NCBI RefSeq assembly: GCF_042682565.1
Contig: NZ_JBHUIC010000004.1
Strand: one strand, 5' to 3'
Origin: Pistricoccus aurantiacus
Lineage (GTDB): Bacteria; Pseudomonadota; Gammaproteobacteria; Pseudomonadales; Halomonadaceae
DNA length: 64,000 nucleotides
In this document: positions 36,499 to 44,168 of the stretch, in pieces
How the letters are laid out: each line of letters starts with the position of its first letter
Numbering within the stretch: position 1 is the first letter of the stretch
Position numbers and translations under genes: made by a program
Notes under the pieces: generated by a model
Database searches by the model: none
What the model was told of the DNA's origin: nothing
Seen by the model: the letters and a program-made list of their open reading frames with translations, nothing else

Positions 36499-36527
36499 AT
36501 CGCTCGATATAATCGAGCGATTTTTTT
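36499..36527 (+). terminator. Rho-independent terminator after gcvT
   Basis: ATCGCTCGA (36499-36507) pairs with TCGAGCGAT (36513-36521) and runs into seven Ts. The T-run overlaps the stop codon of the convergent alkB gene. Confidence 0.88.
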
Positions 36528-37185
36528 ATTGGCAGAGAAAAACATGGCGGAACGTCAGGTTGATACGTAAACCATGAGATTTCTTGGGCAACAGGGCATG
36601 TTCAAGTTCATGTTGAACGCCAGGCCCCATGAGCAGCAGGCTGCCGTGAGGCAGCCAGATATTGAAAGAAGGCCTCGACCGGTCTCGAAAACGAAAGCGC
36701 AGCGGCCGCTCCGCGCCAAGGCTGACAGAGGCAATCACCGGATCCGGCCCCAGTTCCGGCTCGTCGTCACGGTGCCAGCCCATGCGTTCGTTGCCATCCG
36801 TGTAGCGATTGATCAGGACGCTATTGACGTTCATTTGCTTGATAGCTTGAGAATCCAGCAGGCCATTGGGCAAATACCGGGTCGTCAGACAGTCCTTGAT
36901 ACGTCGTGCTAGAAAGGCAATAGCGGGATGCCAGGGTTCGGAAGTAAAGGTCTGCCCGGAATAGCGATAGCGGATGCCTTCATCGCCCATCCAGACCTGC
37001 TGACGCGGGATAGGATGGGTGCGGCCATACAAACGAATACTGGGGCGTTGCCAGGGAAGTTCACGGTCAAGTTCATCCAGCAGCGAATTTGCCTGTTCGC
37101 TATCCACGAAGCCGCGGGCCAATACCAGACTAGGGCGCTCGAGCAAGGTTTCCCATGCCCACGACTGGTCGCGATGTGATGTCAT
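36526..37185 (-). CDS. alkB: AlkB-family 2-oxoglutarate/Fe(II) dioxygenase
   Basis: A 219-residue DNA/RNA dealkylation enzyme. The double-stranded beta-helix core carries the iron ligands in MGWHRDDEPELG (HxD), a later histidine in GPGVQHELEHAL, and the 2-oxoglutarate-binding arginines in RINLTFRHV. VNSVLINRYTDG before the HxD is typical of the ALKBH2/3-like group. The ATG at 37185 lies one base after the stop of the upstream LysM lipoprotein (TGACATG), so translation is probably coupled. Starts further upstream would overlap that gene. Confidence 0.88.
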   Translation of the reverse strand: MTSHRDQSWAWETLLERPSLVLARGFVDSEQANSLLDELDRELPWQRPSIRLYGRTHPIPRQQVWMGDEGIRYRYSGQTFTSEPWHPAIAFLARRIKDCLTTRYLPNGLLDSQAIKQMNVNSVLINRYTDGNERMGWHRDDEPELGPDPVIASVSLGAERPLRFRFRDRSRPSFNIWLPHGSLLLMGPGVQHELEHALLPKKSHGLRINLTFRHVFLCQ

Positions 37186-37186
37186 G

Positions 37187-38119
37187 TCAGCGTAGTACCC
37201 GTCTTGGATTGATGGGTTTTCCCCCCTGGCGTAGATCAAACAGCAGTTCAGGGCTCGAACCTTTCGAGGCCACCCGACATAGAATTTCGCCTTGGCTGAC
37301 TCGCTGGCCATTTTCGACGCTCAGGCTATCGCACTGGGCATAGACGCTCTGCATGTTGTCCGAATGATGAACAATGACCACCTTGCCAAGCTTGCGCATG
37401 CTGCCTGCGAAACGTACCTCGCCGCTTGCTACCGCGCGGGCATTAGTGTCGCCATCGAGCAGCATGGGTTGCAGCGTGCCGCGGCCGTCCGGGCCAAATT
37501 CCCGTATCACGCGATGATTTGCCAGGGGCCAGGGCCAGTCCTTGGCGGAGCGGGGCAGTGAGGTGCTGGCCGGCTTGGGCGTGGGGCGGCGCTTGACAGC
37601 GCTGGGACTCGAAGCACTCGATTTTGTCGCATCGCTCCTTGCCATGCTGGATCCTGCGGTACTGGCGGCGTAGAGAGGCACTTGGATCAACTGACCAGTA
37701 CGTAGATCCTGAGGGTCGAGGCGGGAATTGGCCGCCTGAATGCGACCGGCCTGGGTGCGAAAGTGTCTGGCAATCGAGGAAAAGGTGTCTCCGGGACGAA
37801 TCTGATAGCGATAGGGCCCACCGGAAGGAGCGCGCTCGCGAGTCGTCGGTACCAGCAGGCGCTGCCCCACCGCCAGATAGCGGGCGCGAACGCCAGGATT
37901 GAAGCGCTGCAACCGAATCAGCGGCACGTGCGCGCGCCTGGCAATCTCGCCCAGGGTGTCACCACGCTGCACGCTGATCCAGCGACCGCCGATGTTTTCG
38001 GTGCGGGTGGCGCTACCGGCACAGCCCGCCAGCACGCTGACTATCAGCAAGGTCACGAACCACCAGCGAGCGATTGATCTCAGCCGATGGCATCGAGCCG
38101 GCGATCCTTGTGTTGCCAT
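37187..38119 (-). CDS. LysM lipoprotein with degenerate LytM (M23) domain
   Basis: About 310 residues from the ATG at 38119. A lipobox LAGC follows one hydrophobic segment, so this is a lipoprotein. Two LysM domains bind peptidoglycan (SVQRGDTLGEIARRA and QIRPGDTFSSIARHF). The C-terminal LytM/M23 domain lacks the zinc ligands: the usual HxxxD is replaced by QPMLLD and the HxH region reads SPELLFDLR. That pattern matches NlpD, EnvC and ActS, which activate cell-wall amidases. The start is uncertain because the reading frame overlaps the upstream acyltransferase gene; 38134 is also possible. Confidence 0.82.
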   Translation of the reverse strand: MATQGSPARCHRLRSIARWWFVTLLIVSVLAGCAGSATRTENIGGRWISVQRGDTLGEIARRAHVPLIRLQRFNPGVRARYLAVGQRLLVPTTRERAPSGGPYRYQIRPGDTFSSIARHFRTQAGRIQAANSRLDPQDLRTGQLIQVPLYAASTAGSSMARSDATKSSASSPSAVKRRPTPKPASTSLPRSAKDWPWPLANHRVIREFGPDGRGTLQPMLLDGDTNARAVASGEVRFAGSMRKLGKVVIVHHSDNMQSVYAQCDSLSVENGQRVSQGEILCRVASKGSSPELLFDLRQGGKPINPRRVLR

Positions 38120-38952
38120 AGTTCGTTGAGCCATGCCTGAAAGCGTTCCTTGAAATGTGAATCCTGATGATAGTCGCCGTCTACCATCCACTCCGGTACC
38201 GTCAGTTGCCGGGCTTCGAGGCTAATCGATTTTTCACGACCACACAGGAAATCCCAGAAGTTCGGAGAGGGGCTGGCATAGCTCAGGGTAACATCGAGAA
38301 TGCCGCTCAGCCGCTGGCCGAGCAGGCTGATCACTTGAGCGGTACCGCCCGCCTTGGGTCGCAACAGATGCCGGTAAGGGCTTTGCTGGGCCGCTCGCTT
38401 GCTTTCGGTAAAACGTGTGCCTTCAACAAAGTTGTAGATGGCGACGGGAATCTGCTGGGCGCGTTCGCACATCAGGGCGGTGGAGGCACGATCGCGTTCC
38501 GCCAGCCTAGGGTTGCGTTCGAGCTGTTCGCGGCTATAGCGGCGCATGAAAGGAAATTCCAGCGCCCACCAGGCAAGGCCGACGATGGGTACCCAGATAA
38601 GCTGACGCTTGAGGAAGAAGCGTGGCATTGGGATGCGGCGGTGCAGTGCCATCTGCAGCACGAAGATATCCGTCCAACTGCGATGATTGGAGATCACCAG
38701 CCACCATTGCTGAGGGGAAAGCGTCTCAGGCACATCGAGACTGAGCTTTGGTTTCAGCCAGTGGCGCATCCACCATAGGTTGAAGCCGATCCAGTTCAAG
38801 GCGATGGCGTTGAGTCCCTTGAGTATGCCAAGACGTAGGCGCCTCCCCGGGGTGATCAGTTTCACCAAGGTCAAGAAAATCAGGGGAATCCCCCAGAACA
38901 GTGTATTGAACGTCAGTAACAGCAGGCTAACGATCCCTTTCAGGGATGACAT
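38080..38952 (-). CDS. 1-acylglycerol-3-phosphate acyltransferase family (YihG-like)
   Basis: A 290-residue membrane-associated acyltransferase. N-terminal hydrophobic helices (about 5-35 and 48-65) precede the PlsC-type active site NHRSWTD (about 89-95, HX4D) and the substrate motif FVEGTRFT (about 175-182). It matches the YihG/LptAT-like group of phospholipid acyltransferases. AAGGAG precedes the ATG. Its 3' end overlaps the start of the LysM lipoprotein gene, placing lipid and cell-wall functions in one operon. Confidence 0.88.
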   Translation of the reverse strand: MSSLKGIVSLLLLTFNTLFWGIPLIFLTLVKLITPGRRLRLGILKGLNAIALNWIGFNLWWMRHWLKPKLSLDVPETLSPQQWWLVISNHRSWTDIFVLQMALHRRIPMPRFFLKRQLIWVPIVGLAWWALEFPFMRRYSREQLERNPRLAERDRASTALMCERAQQIPVAIYNFVEGTRFTESKRAAQQSPYRHLLRPKAGGTAQVISLLGQRLSGILDVTLSYASPSPNFWDFLCGREKSISLEARQLTVPEWMVDGDYHQDSHFKERFQAWLNELWQHKDRRLDAIG

Positions 38953-39067
38953 TTGCGCTCCTTCAGCGACTTGGCGGCGAGAATCTGGCGCTAATGCTAC
39001 TGCAAGTCCAGGAGCCTGCCCAGCCGGGAAAAAGCGTCGATGATGGTTGTTTTACCTGCCCGATCAT

Positions 39068-39094
39068 TTATTGTTGAATGTGATCAGACAATAA
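39068..39094. promoter_or_regulatory. Inverted repeat upstream of the CoA-transferase genes
   Basis: TTATTGT (39068-39074) is repeated inversely as ACAATAA (39088-39094), 13 bases apart. It lies about 85 bases before the CoA-transferase alpha gene in an AT-rich stretch, as expected of an operator near a promoter. No regulator gene is adjacent. Confidence 0.4.
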
Positions 39095-39178
39095 GAAAAC
39101 TGTAATTAACAATGTATCGAACGGCATGACGCTGGTTAATGCCACAACATCACCTACACCTTTGATCGAGGCAACGAT

Positions 39179-39880
39179 ATGGCCGGGTTTGACAAACGAG
39201 TATCTTCCTACGAAGAAGCGATGGCGGGCATCGAGGATGGCATGACGGTGATCGCCGGTGGCTTCGGTCTATGCGGCATTCCCGAAAATCTGATCCAGGA
39301 GATCAAGCGTCGCGGCGTCAAGGATCTCACCATCGTCTCCAATAACTGCGGCGTGGACGGCTTCGGGCTGGGCATCCTGCTCGAGGATCACCAGATCAGC
39401 AAGATTCTGGCCTCCTATGTGGGCGAGAACGCCCTGTTCGAACGCCAGATGCTGGACGGCGAGATCGAGGTGGTGCTGACCCCTCAAGGAACCCTGGCGG
39501 AGAAGATGCGTGCCGGAGGCGCGGGCATTCCGGCGTTCTATACCGCCACCGGCTACGGCACGCCGATCGGCGAAGGCAAGGAAGTGCGCGAGTTCAACGG
39601 CAAGCATTGCATTCTCGAGGAAGGCATCGTCGGCGATTTTGCCATCGTCAAGGGCTGGAAGGCGGATCACTACGGCAACGTGATCTATCGCCATACGGCG
39701 CAGAACTTCAACCCCATGGCCGCCACCGCCGGACGCATCACCGTCGTCGAGGTCGAGGAGATCGTCGAGCCGGGGGAGCTAGAGCCGAGCCAGATCCATA
39801 CCCCCGGCATCTACGTGGATCGCCTTATCCAGGGCACCTTCGAAAAACGTATCGAGAAGCGCACCCTGCGTGAAGGTTGA
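39179..39880 (+). CDS. 3-oxoacid CoA-transferase subunit A
   Basis: A 233-residue alpha subunit of a succinyl-CoA:3-ketoacid or acetate CoA-transferase (ScoA/AtoD group). The CoA-binding signature GGFGLCGIPENLI lies near residues 28-40, followed by SNNCGVDGFGLG and the later EFNGKHCILEEGIVGDFA. The enzyme activates acetoacetate to acetoacetyl-CoA in ketone-body or short-chain fatty acid use. It is followed by the beta subunit. Confidence 0.9.
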   Translation: MAGFDKRVSSYEEAMAGIEDGMTVIAGGFGLCGIPENLIQEIKRRGVKDLTIVSNNCGVDGFGLGILLEDHQISKILASYVGENALFERQMLDGEIEVVLTPQGTLAEKMRAGGAGIPAFYTATGYGTPIGEGKEVREFNGKHCILEEGIVGDFAIVKGWKADHYGNVIYRHTAQNFNPMAATAGRITVVEVEEIVEPGELEPSQIHTPGIYVDRLIQGTFEKRIEKRTLREG

Positions 39881-39933
39881 TTCAAGCAACTGATCCGACG
39901 ATTTCGATCTCAACGACAAGAGGCAGACATACC

Positions 39934-40596
39934 ATGGCACTTACGCGGCAACAGATGGCTCAGAGGGTAGCTCAGGAATTGGAAGACGGGTTTTATGTCA
40001 ACCTGGGCATCGGCATTCCGACCCTGGTGGCCAACTATATTCCCGACGGTATCGAAGTGATGCTGCAATCCGAGAACGGCTTGCTGGGCATGGGCGCCTA
40101 TCCCACCGAGGAACAGCTCGACCCGGACATGATCAACGCCGGCAAGGAAACCGTGACCGCGAGTATCGGGGCATCGATCTTTTCCTCCGCGGAATCCTTC
40201 GCGATGATTCGCGGCGGGCACGTGGATCTTACCGTGCTCGGTGCCTTCGAGATCGACCAGAACGGCAATATCGCCTCCTGGATGATTCCCGGCAAGCTGA
40301 TCAAGGGCATGGGGGGAGCCATGGATCTGGTGGCGGGTGCCGAGAACATCATCGCTATTACCACCCACGCTTCCAAGGACGGCGCGCCAAAGCTGCTCAA
40401 GGAGTGCACTCTGCCGCTGACGGGCATGGGCTGCATCAATCGCGTGCTGACGGATCTGGCCTATCTGGAAATCAAGGACGGCAGTTTTATTCTCAAGGAG
40501 CGAGCGCCGGGAGTGAGCATCGAGGAAATCGTCGAGAAGACCGATGGCAATCTGATCGTACCGGACGATGTGCCGGAAATGCGGCTGGCCGTGTAA
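39934..40596 (+). CDS. 3-oxoacid CoA-transferase subunit B
   Basis: A 220-residue beta subunit. The catalytic glutamate, which forms the CoA thioester, is in QSENGLLGMG (near residue 50), and VNLGIGIPTLVANYIP lies near the N terminus. It pairs with the upstream alpha subunit. The ATG at 39934 follows AGAGG; an earlier in-frame start at 39877 would overlap the alpha gene and add 19 residues. Confidence 0.9.
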   Translation: MALTRQQMAQRVAQELEDGFYVNLGIGIPTLVANYIPDGIEVMLQSENGLLGMGAYPTEEQLDPDMINAGKETVTASIGASIFSSAESFAMIRGGHVDLTVLGAFEIDQNGNIASWMIPGKLIKGMGGAMDLVAGAENIIAITTHASKDGAPKLLKECTLPLTGMGCINRVLTDLAYLEIKDGSFILKERAPGVSIEEIVEKTDGNLIVPDDVPEMRLAV

Positions 40597-40697
40597 ACCA
40601 GCAAGAACTGAGTGAGGGTGGTGAAAAACTGAGCAACCCTCCTGCAAGGCTCCTGCCGACACGAATGACGAAAATCGGTTAGGGGCTTTGCACAGCG

Positions 40698-40720
40698 TTA
40701 TCCACAGAAAATGTGCATAA
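40698..40720. promoter_or_regulatory. Two inverted consensus DnaA boxes
   Basis: TTATCCACA (40698-40706) and TGTGCATAA (40712-40720, reading TTATGCACA on the other strand) both match the consensus TTATNCACA. They face each other five bases apart in the gap between the CoA-transferase beta gene and the convergent DUF1338-like gene. No replication gene is nearby. Confidence 0.6.
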
Positions 40721-40739
40721 CCTCAGGGCGATAGGGGGG

Positions 40740-41507
40740 TCAGCCGATGACGCAGCGCGTGTGCTGCGGCAGCAGTAGCTGGGCGCTACGAGTGGTGCTA
40801 CCGGACAGGCATTTCTGCACCAGGGCGATCCCGCCCAATGACAGGCGGTGTTCGTCGCCGCCGGCAAACGCCAGGCGCCTGCTGCAACCAGGATAGAAAC
40901 GATATTCGAGCAGGGTGGAAACCGGCAGCACGCCGTGGTATCGATCCTCGCTTGCCACAATACCCGCCGCATTCAGTAGACCGTCGAGGGTCGGCAGGTC
41001 GCTATTCAAGCGGTCACAGTCAAAGCCGACGTGGTGAAGCCGCGGTCCCATAACCGCGAGCCAGGCAGCCAGGGGATGCATCTTTTCCAACTGACGGAAA
41101 GTCTCCCAATCGGGCATCGGCCAAGGTCGCCCGCGACACAGCAGATTCTGGCCTTGACCATCCCAAGGGTGGGTCTGTTCGATCAGAATCTTCAGCGCCT
41201 CGCGCGTCTTGCGCAGCAGCGATCCCAGCTGAAGCTCCGCCAGCACCAGCCAGGTACCATCGTCGGCAGGGGCAAGCTGAGTGACAAGTAGCCCCCGGTC
41301 CGCCATGGCGTGCCGGCTTAACCGCTTATATCCCAGGTGCTGTAGCGCCGGTATCAGGCGTTCCGCCGCGAAAGAACCGTGATTCAGAGTGACAAGAACA
41401 AAATACTCCGGCGCCTGAAGCGACGTCCAGAGCGGTAGAGCGCCAAGTTCAGGATGCTGATGAATATAGTCGAGTTGCAGTTGCTGCAGGAATTCTTCCC
41501 GTTGCAT
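40740..41507 (-). CDS. DUF1338-like (2-oxoadipate dioxygenase-type) protein
   Basis: A 255-residue protein. A histidine in VTLNHGSFAAE (about residue 43), a glutamate in LVLAELQLG and paired histidines in GPRLHHVGFD are placed like the His-Glu-His metal ligands of DUF1338, whose members include the iron-dependent 2-oxoadipate dioxygenase/decarboxylase. The segment GRPWPMPDW also fits that family. It is shorter than typical members (over 400 residues), so it could be a divergent subfamily or another metal-dependent fold. AGAGGA precedes the ATG at 41507. Confidence 0.5.
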   Translation of the reverse strand: MQREEFLQQLQLDYIHQHPELGALPLWTSLQAPEYFVLVTLNHGSFAAERLIPALQHLGYKRLSRHAMADRGLLVTQLAPADDGTWLVLAELQLGSLLRKTREALKILIEQTHPWDGQGQNLLCRGRPWPMPDWETFRQLEKMHPLAAWLAVMGPRLHHVGFDCDRLNSDLPTLDGLLNAAGIVASEDRYHGVLPVSTLLEYRFYPGCSRRLAFAGGDEHRLSLGGIALVQKCLSGSTTRSAQLLLPQHTRCVIG

Positions 41508-41627
41508 GCCGTGTCCTCTTCCCTGTCGCACCCGAATGGCTCGACGCCTGGAAGAGTATAGAAGCTGGGGAGGAGGAGCTATTCAACGCCAGTGATACGC
41601 TTTCTCAAGGGGAATAAACGAGCGACT

Positions 41628-41657
41628 CAAAAAAACACCGCTCTTGCAGAGCGGTGT
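41628..41657 (-). terminator. Terminator after grxA
   Basis: ACACCGCTCT (41635-41644) pairs with AGAGCGGTGT (41648-41657). Read on the minus strand the hairpin is followed by a run of seven Ts, so it ends the grxA transcript. Confidence 0.88.
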
Positions 41658-41698
41658 CGCTAATACAGAAAACGAACCTTAACTCAGGTGGACTGCAT

Positions 41699-41974
41699 TC
41701 AGCTAGGCAGACTTTCGGAAAGCAGCGCCTTGTCCTTGACGTATTGATTGAACTCGGTAAAACCGCCGATATGCGTCTGATCAACAAAAATCTGGGGCAC
41801 CGTTTCCACCGGCTTGCCGATGGTCTTTTCCATATCCGCCTTGGTGATACCTTCGGCGTGAATGTCGATATAGCGATAGCCTTCAATGGCCTGTGCCTCT
41901 TGCAACTGTTCCGCGAGTTCCTGTGCACGCACACAGAACGGGCATCCGGGGCGTCCAAAAATCACTACCATCAT
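41699..41974 (-). CDS. grxA: Glutaredoxin 1-type GrxA
   Basis: A 91-residue glutathione-dependent disulfide reductase. The active site is GRPGCPFC (cysteines near 11 and 14), with the cis-proline in ETVPQIFVD and glutathione contacts in HIGGFTEFN. It aligns well with E. coli GrxA, including the RAEGIT-like IHAEGITKADME. It reduces ribonucleotide reductase and other disulfides in the cytosol. AAGGAG precedes the ATG. Confidence 0.9.
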   Translation of the reverse strand: MMVVIFGRPGCPFCVRAQELAEQLQEAQAIEGYRYIDIHAEGITKADMEKTIGKPVETVPQIFVDQTHIGGFTEFNQYVKDKALLSESLPS

Positions 41975-42192
41975 GCAACATCTCCTTTAAAAGGAAAGAC
42001 TTGTTTAGGTTGAATTGAAGCAATATGAAATCGTGGGATACATTGTCTCTTAAAGCGCTGTGTCAAGCCAATAGAGTCTAACTACGTGGCTTATTGCAGT
42101 GCACTATTCAGCAATTCGTTATTCAGCAGAGAGCCCATGAGGTAATTGTATAAATTATCGCTGCTTGCGGCTTTCGAAGATATTTTCCTTCG

Positions 42193-43047
42193 CTACTGAC
42201 CGTCTCGTGAATCCGTGTCCGCCCGTATCAACAGCTCCGACAGGCGCTGGTATAGATCCGGAGCACAAGCGATGACATTTTCGCCGTATAGATCCGTCGG
42301 AATACCGGTAGGGCAGTCGTAAAGGTGACCGGTACGCGCTCCGGCTTCACGAGCGATCAACATGCCTGCGGCGAAGTCCCAGGGAGAAACGCTTTCGTAA
42401 TAGGCATCGAGTCGGCCACAGGCGACATCGCACAAATCCAAGGCGGCAGAGCCGTTACGGCGCAGATCCTGGCAGTGCTCCAGCACATGATAGAGCCGCC
42501 GGATCAAGGGGGCGCGTCCCTCGCGGCGATAGGGGAAGCCGGTGGCCACCAGGGCGCGAGCCAGACTGGTCGCACAGCTTACGCGAATACGCTGTGGATT
42601 CTCGCCCTGTCCATCTTTGCCGGATTCGTCATGACGCCAGGCGCCGCCGCCGCGCAGGGCGCTGAAAGTCTCGCCAAGGAAAGGCGCGTGCACGACGCCG
42701 AGTTCGGTGTGGCCATCTTTCATCCAGGCGATGGATACCGCCACGTGGCTGAGGCCGTGGGCGAAATTGACGGTGCCGTCGATGGGGTCAATGATCCATA
42801 GCGGCCCCTGCTGATCGGTAATCGATTCATCCGGGGAAAGCTCCTCCGTCAGCCGCGGTTCGTCGCCGAACTGTTCGTCAAGCCGCCTGGCGATCAACTC
42901 ATCCACGGCGACGTCCACATCCGTCACTAGCTCGCTACCTTTCTTGTAACGATGGCTGAAATCCTGATTTCGACGCGCCTCGACAATGGCTCGACCGGCT
43001 TCCCTGGCAATCTCGATCGCTATCGCTAAACGTTCGGCGTGTGGCAT
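42193..43047 (-). CDS. Inositol monophosphatase family protein
   Basis: A 284-residue Mg-dependent, Li-sensitive phosphatase-type protein. The metal site appears as TEELSPDE and PLWIIDPIDGTVNFAHG (near residues 82-98), and the second motif as SPWDFAAGMLIAREAGA near 218-234. SuhB-like inositol monophosphatases and 3'-phosphoadenylyl phosphatases share these motifs. It is divergent from the HybE-like gene. The exact substrate cannot be assigned. Confidence 0.9.
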   Translation of the reverse strand: MPHAERLAIAIEIAREAGRAIVEARRNQDFSHRYKKGSELVTDVDVAVDELIARRLDEQFGDEPRLTEELSPDESITDQQGPLWIIDPIDGTVNFAHGLSHVAVSIAWMKDGHTELGVVHAPFLGETFSALRGGGAWRHDESGKDGQGENPQRIRVSCATSLARALVATGFPYRREGRAPLIRRLYHVLEHCQDLRRNGSAALDLCDVACGRLDAYYESVSPWDFAAGMLIAREAGARTGHLYDCPTGIPTDLYGENVIACAPDLYQRLSELLIRADTDSRDGQ

Positions 43048-43134
43048 GCAAGCTCCTGAAAAAGGGAGATGATAAGCTTGAGTCTAACAGTTGAGGGGCG
43101 GATTCGCTTATCACCGACTTTCAAGGAAACCCGT

Positions 43135-43557
43135 ATGCAGTCCCTGACATCGGAACAGTATCTAGCGCTGGCAAAGCTCACCGAGCGTTATCGGCAGCAT
43201 CATGATCGTGATTTCAAGCTAAGTCCTCGGCGAAATCCTCAAATGACGGTGGATATGCTGTGTTTCCAGGTCTGGGAGGATGTGCTGTGCGGCGTGTTGT
43301 TGACACCGATTGCCCTGTCCGCGGCTTTGGTGCCGGCCATTTCCATGACTCCACCGGCTCATGGCGAGCAGCGGCTGATGGATCTACCCGGCGGACGCTA
43401 TCCTTTCGTTGCCGAAGTCATCGACTCGGAAACCTGGCTATGGCGCTGCGAACTCCTCGATGATCTGAGCGACTTGACGTCCTTGGAAGAGGCCAACCGC
43501 CTGGCGCAATATCTGGCGAATCGCGTCATGACGTCTTCAAAACGCGAAGAGCCATGA
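43135..43557 (+). CDS. HybE-family hydrogenase-chaperone-like protein (orphan)
   Basis: A 140-residue protein with the HybE-family pattern: NPQMTVDMLCFQVWEDVLCGVLLTP in the first half, then LMDLPGGRYPFVAEV and the closing SLEEANRLAQYLA. HybE is a chaperone for Tat export and assembly of [NiFe]-hydrogenase 2, yet no hydrogenase gene is present in the window. Start at ATG 43135 after AAGGAAA; an upstream start at 43069 would add 22 residues. It ends seven bases from the convergent response-regulator gene. Confidence 0.65.
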   Translation: MQSLTSEQYLALAKLTERYRQHHDRDFKLSPRRNPQMTVDMLCFQVWEDVLCGVLLTPIALSAALVPAISMTPPAHGEQRLMDLPGGRYPFVAEVIDSETWLWRCELLDDLSDLTSLEEANRLAQYLANRVMTSSKREEP

Positions 43558-43564
43558 ACCGGCG

Positions 43565-44128
43565 TCAGCGCCGCACCGGATGCTTCTGCAGCTTGCGCTG
43601 CAAGGTACGCCGATGCATGCCCAGCGCACGGGCAGTGGCGGAAATATTGCCGTCGTGCTCCTGCAGAACCTTCTGGATATGCTCCCAGGTCACGCGATTG
43701 ACGGAGGGTGGGTTTTCCGCCAGTCGGGTATCGGGGTTGCCTTCCTGCCGATTCAGGGCGGCGATGACTTCATCCGCGTCTGCGGGCTTGCACAGATAAT
43801 TGACCGCGCCGAGCTTCATCGCCTCAACGGCGGTAGCGATACTCGAATAACCGGTCAATACCACCACGCGGCATTCGGGAGTGATCGCCAGCAGTTCCGG
43901 CAATAGCTTGAGCCCGGATTCGTGCTCCAGCTTGAGATCTAGGGTGGCGAGATCCGGCATGGATTGGCGTGCCAGGGCCAGCGCCTGATCCGCTTCCCGG
44001 GCCACCATGACCTCGAATCCGCGTCTCAGCATGGCGCGCTGCATCACATGACAGAACATTTCGTCATCATCAACGATCAGTATGCGCTGCTTCCTCTGCG
44101 GATCTTGCGACTTGTGCTGATCTTTCAT
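43565..44128 (-). CDS. RegA/PrrA/RoxR-type redox response regulator
   Basis: A 187-residue regulator. The receiver domain has the acidic pocket D20-D22, the phosphorylated aspartate D64 in LATLDLKLE, threonine in VLTGY and K114 in YLCKPAD. A Fis-type helix-turn-helix lies at about 160-182 (ISATARALGMHRRTLQRKL). The short two-domain layout without an AAA+ domain is typical of RegA/PrrA/ActR/RoxR. It lies 40 bases downstream of its sensor kinase. In related bacteria such systems regulate terminal oxidases. Confidence 0.92.
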   Translation of the reverse strand: MKDQHKSQDPQRKQRILIVDDDEMFCHVMQRAMLRRGFEVMVAREADQALALARQSMPDLATLDLKLEHESGLKLLPELLAITPECRVVVLTGYSSIATAVEAMKLGAVNYLCKPADADEVIAALNRQEGNPDTRLAENPPSVNRVTWEHIQKVLQEHDGNISATARALGMHRRTLQRKLQKHPVRR

Positions 44129-44168
44129 GTCGTCCTCGGGAATGGTTTCAGTATTATTTGTTTCAGTA

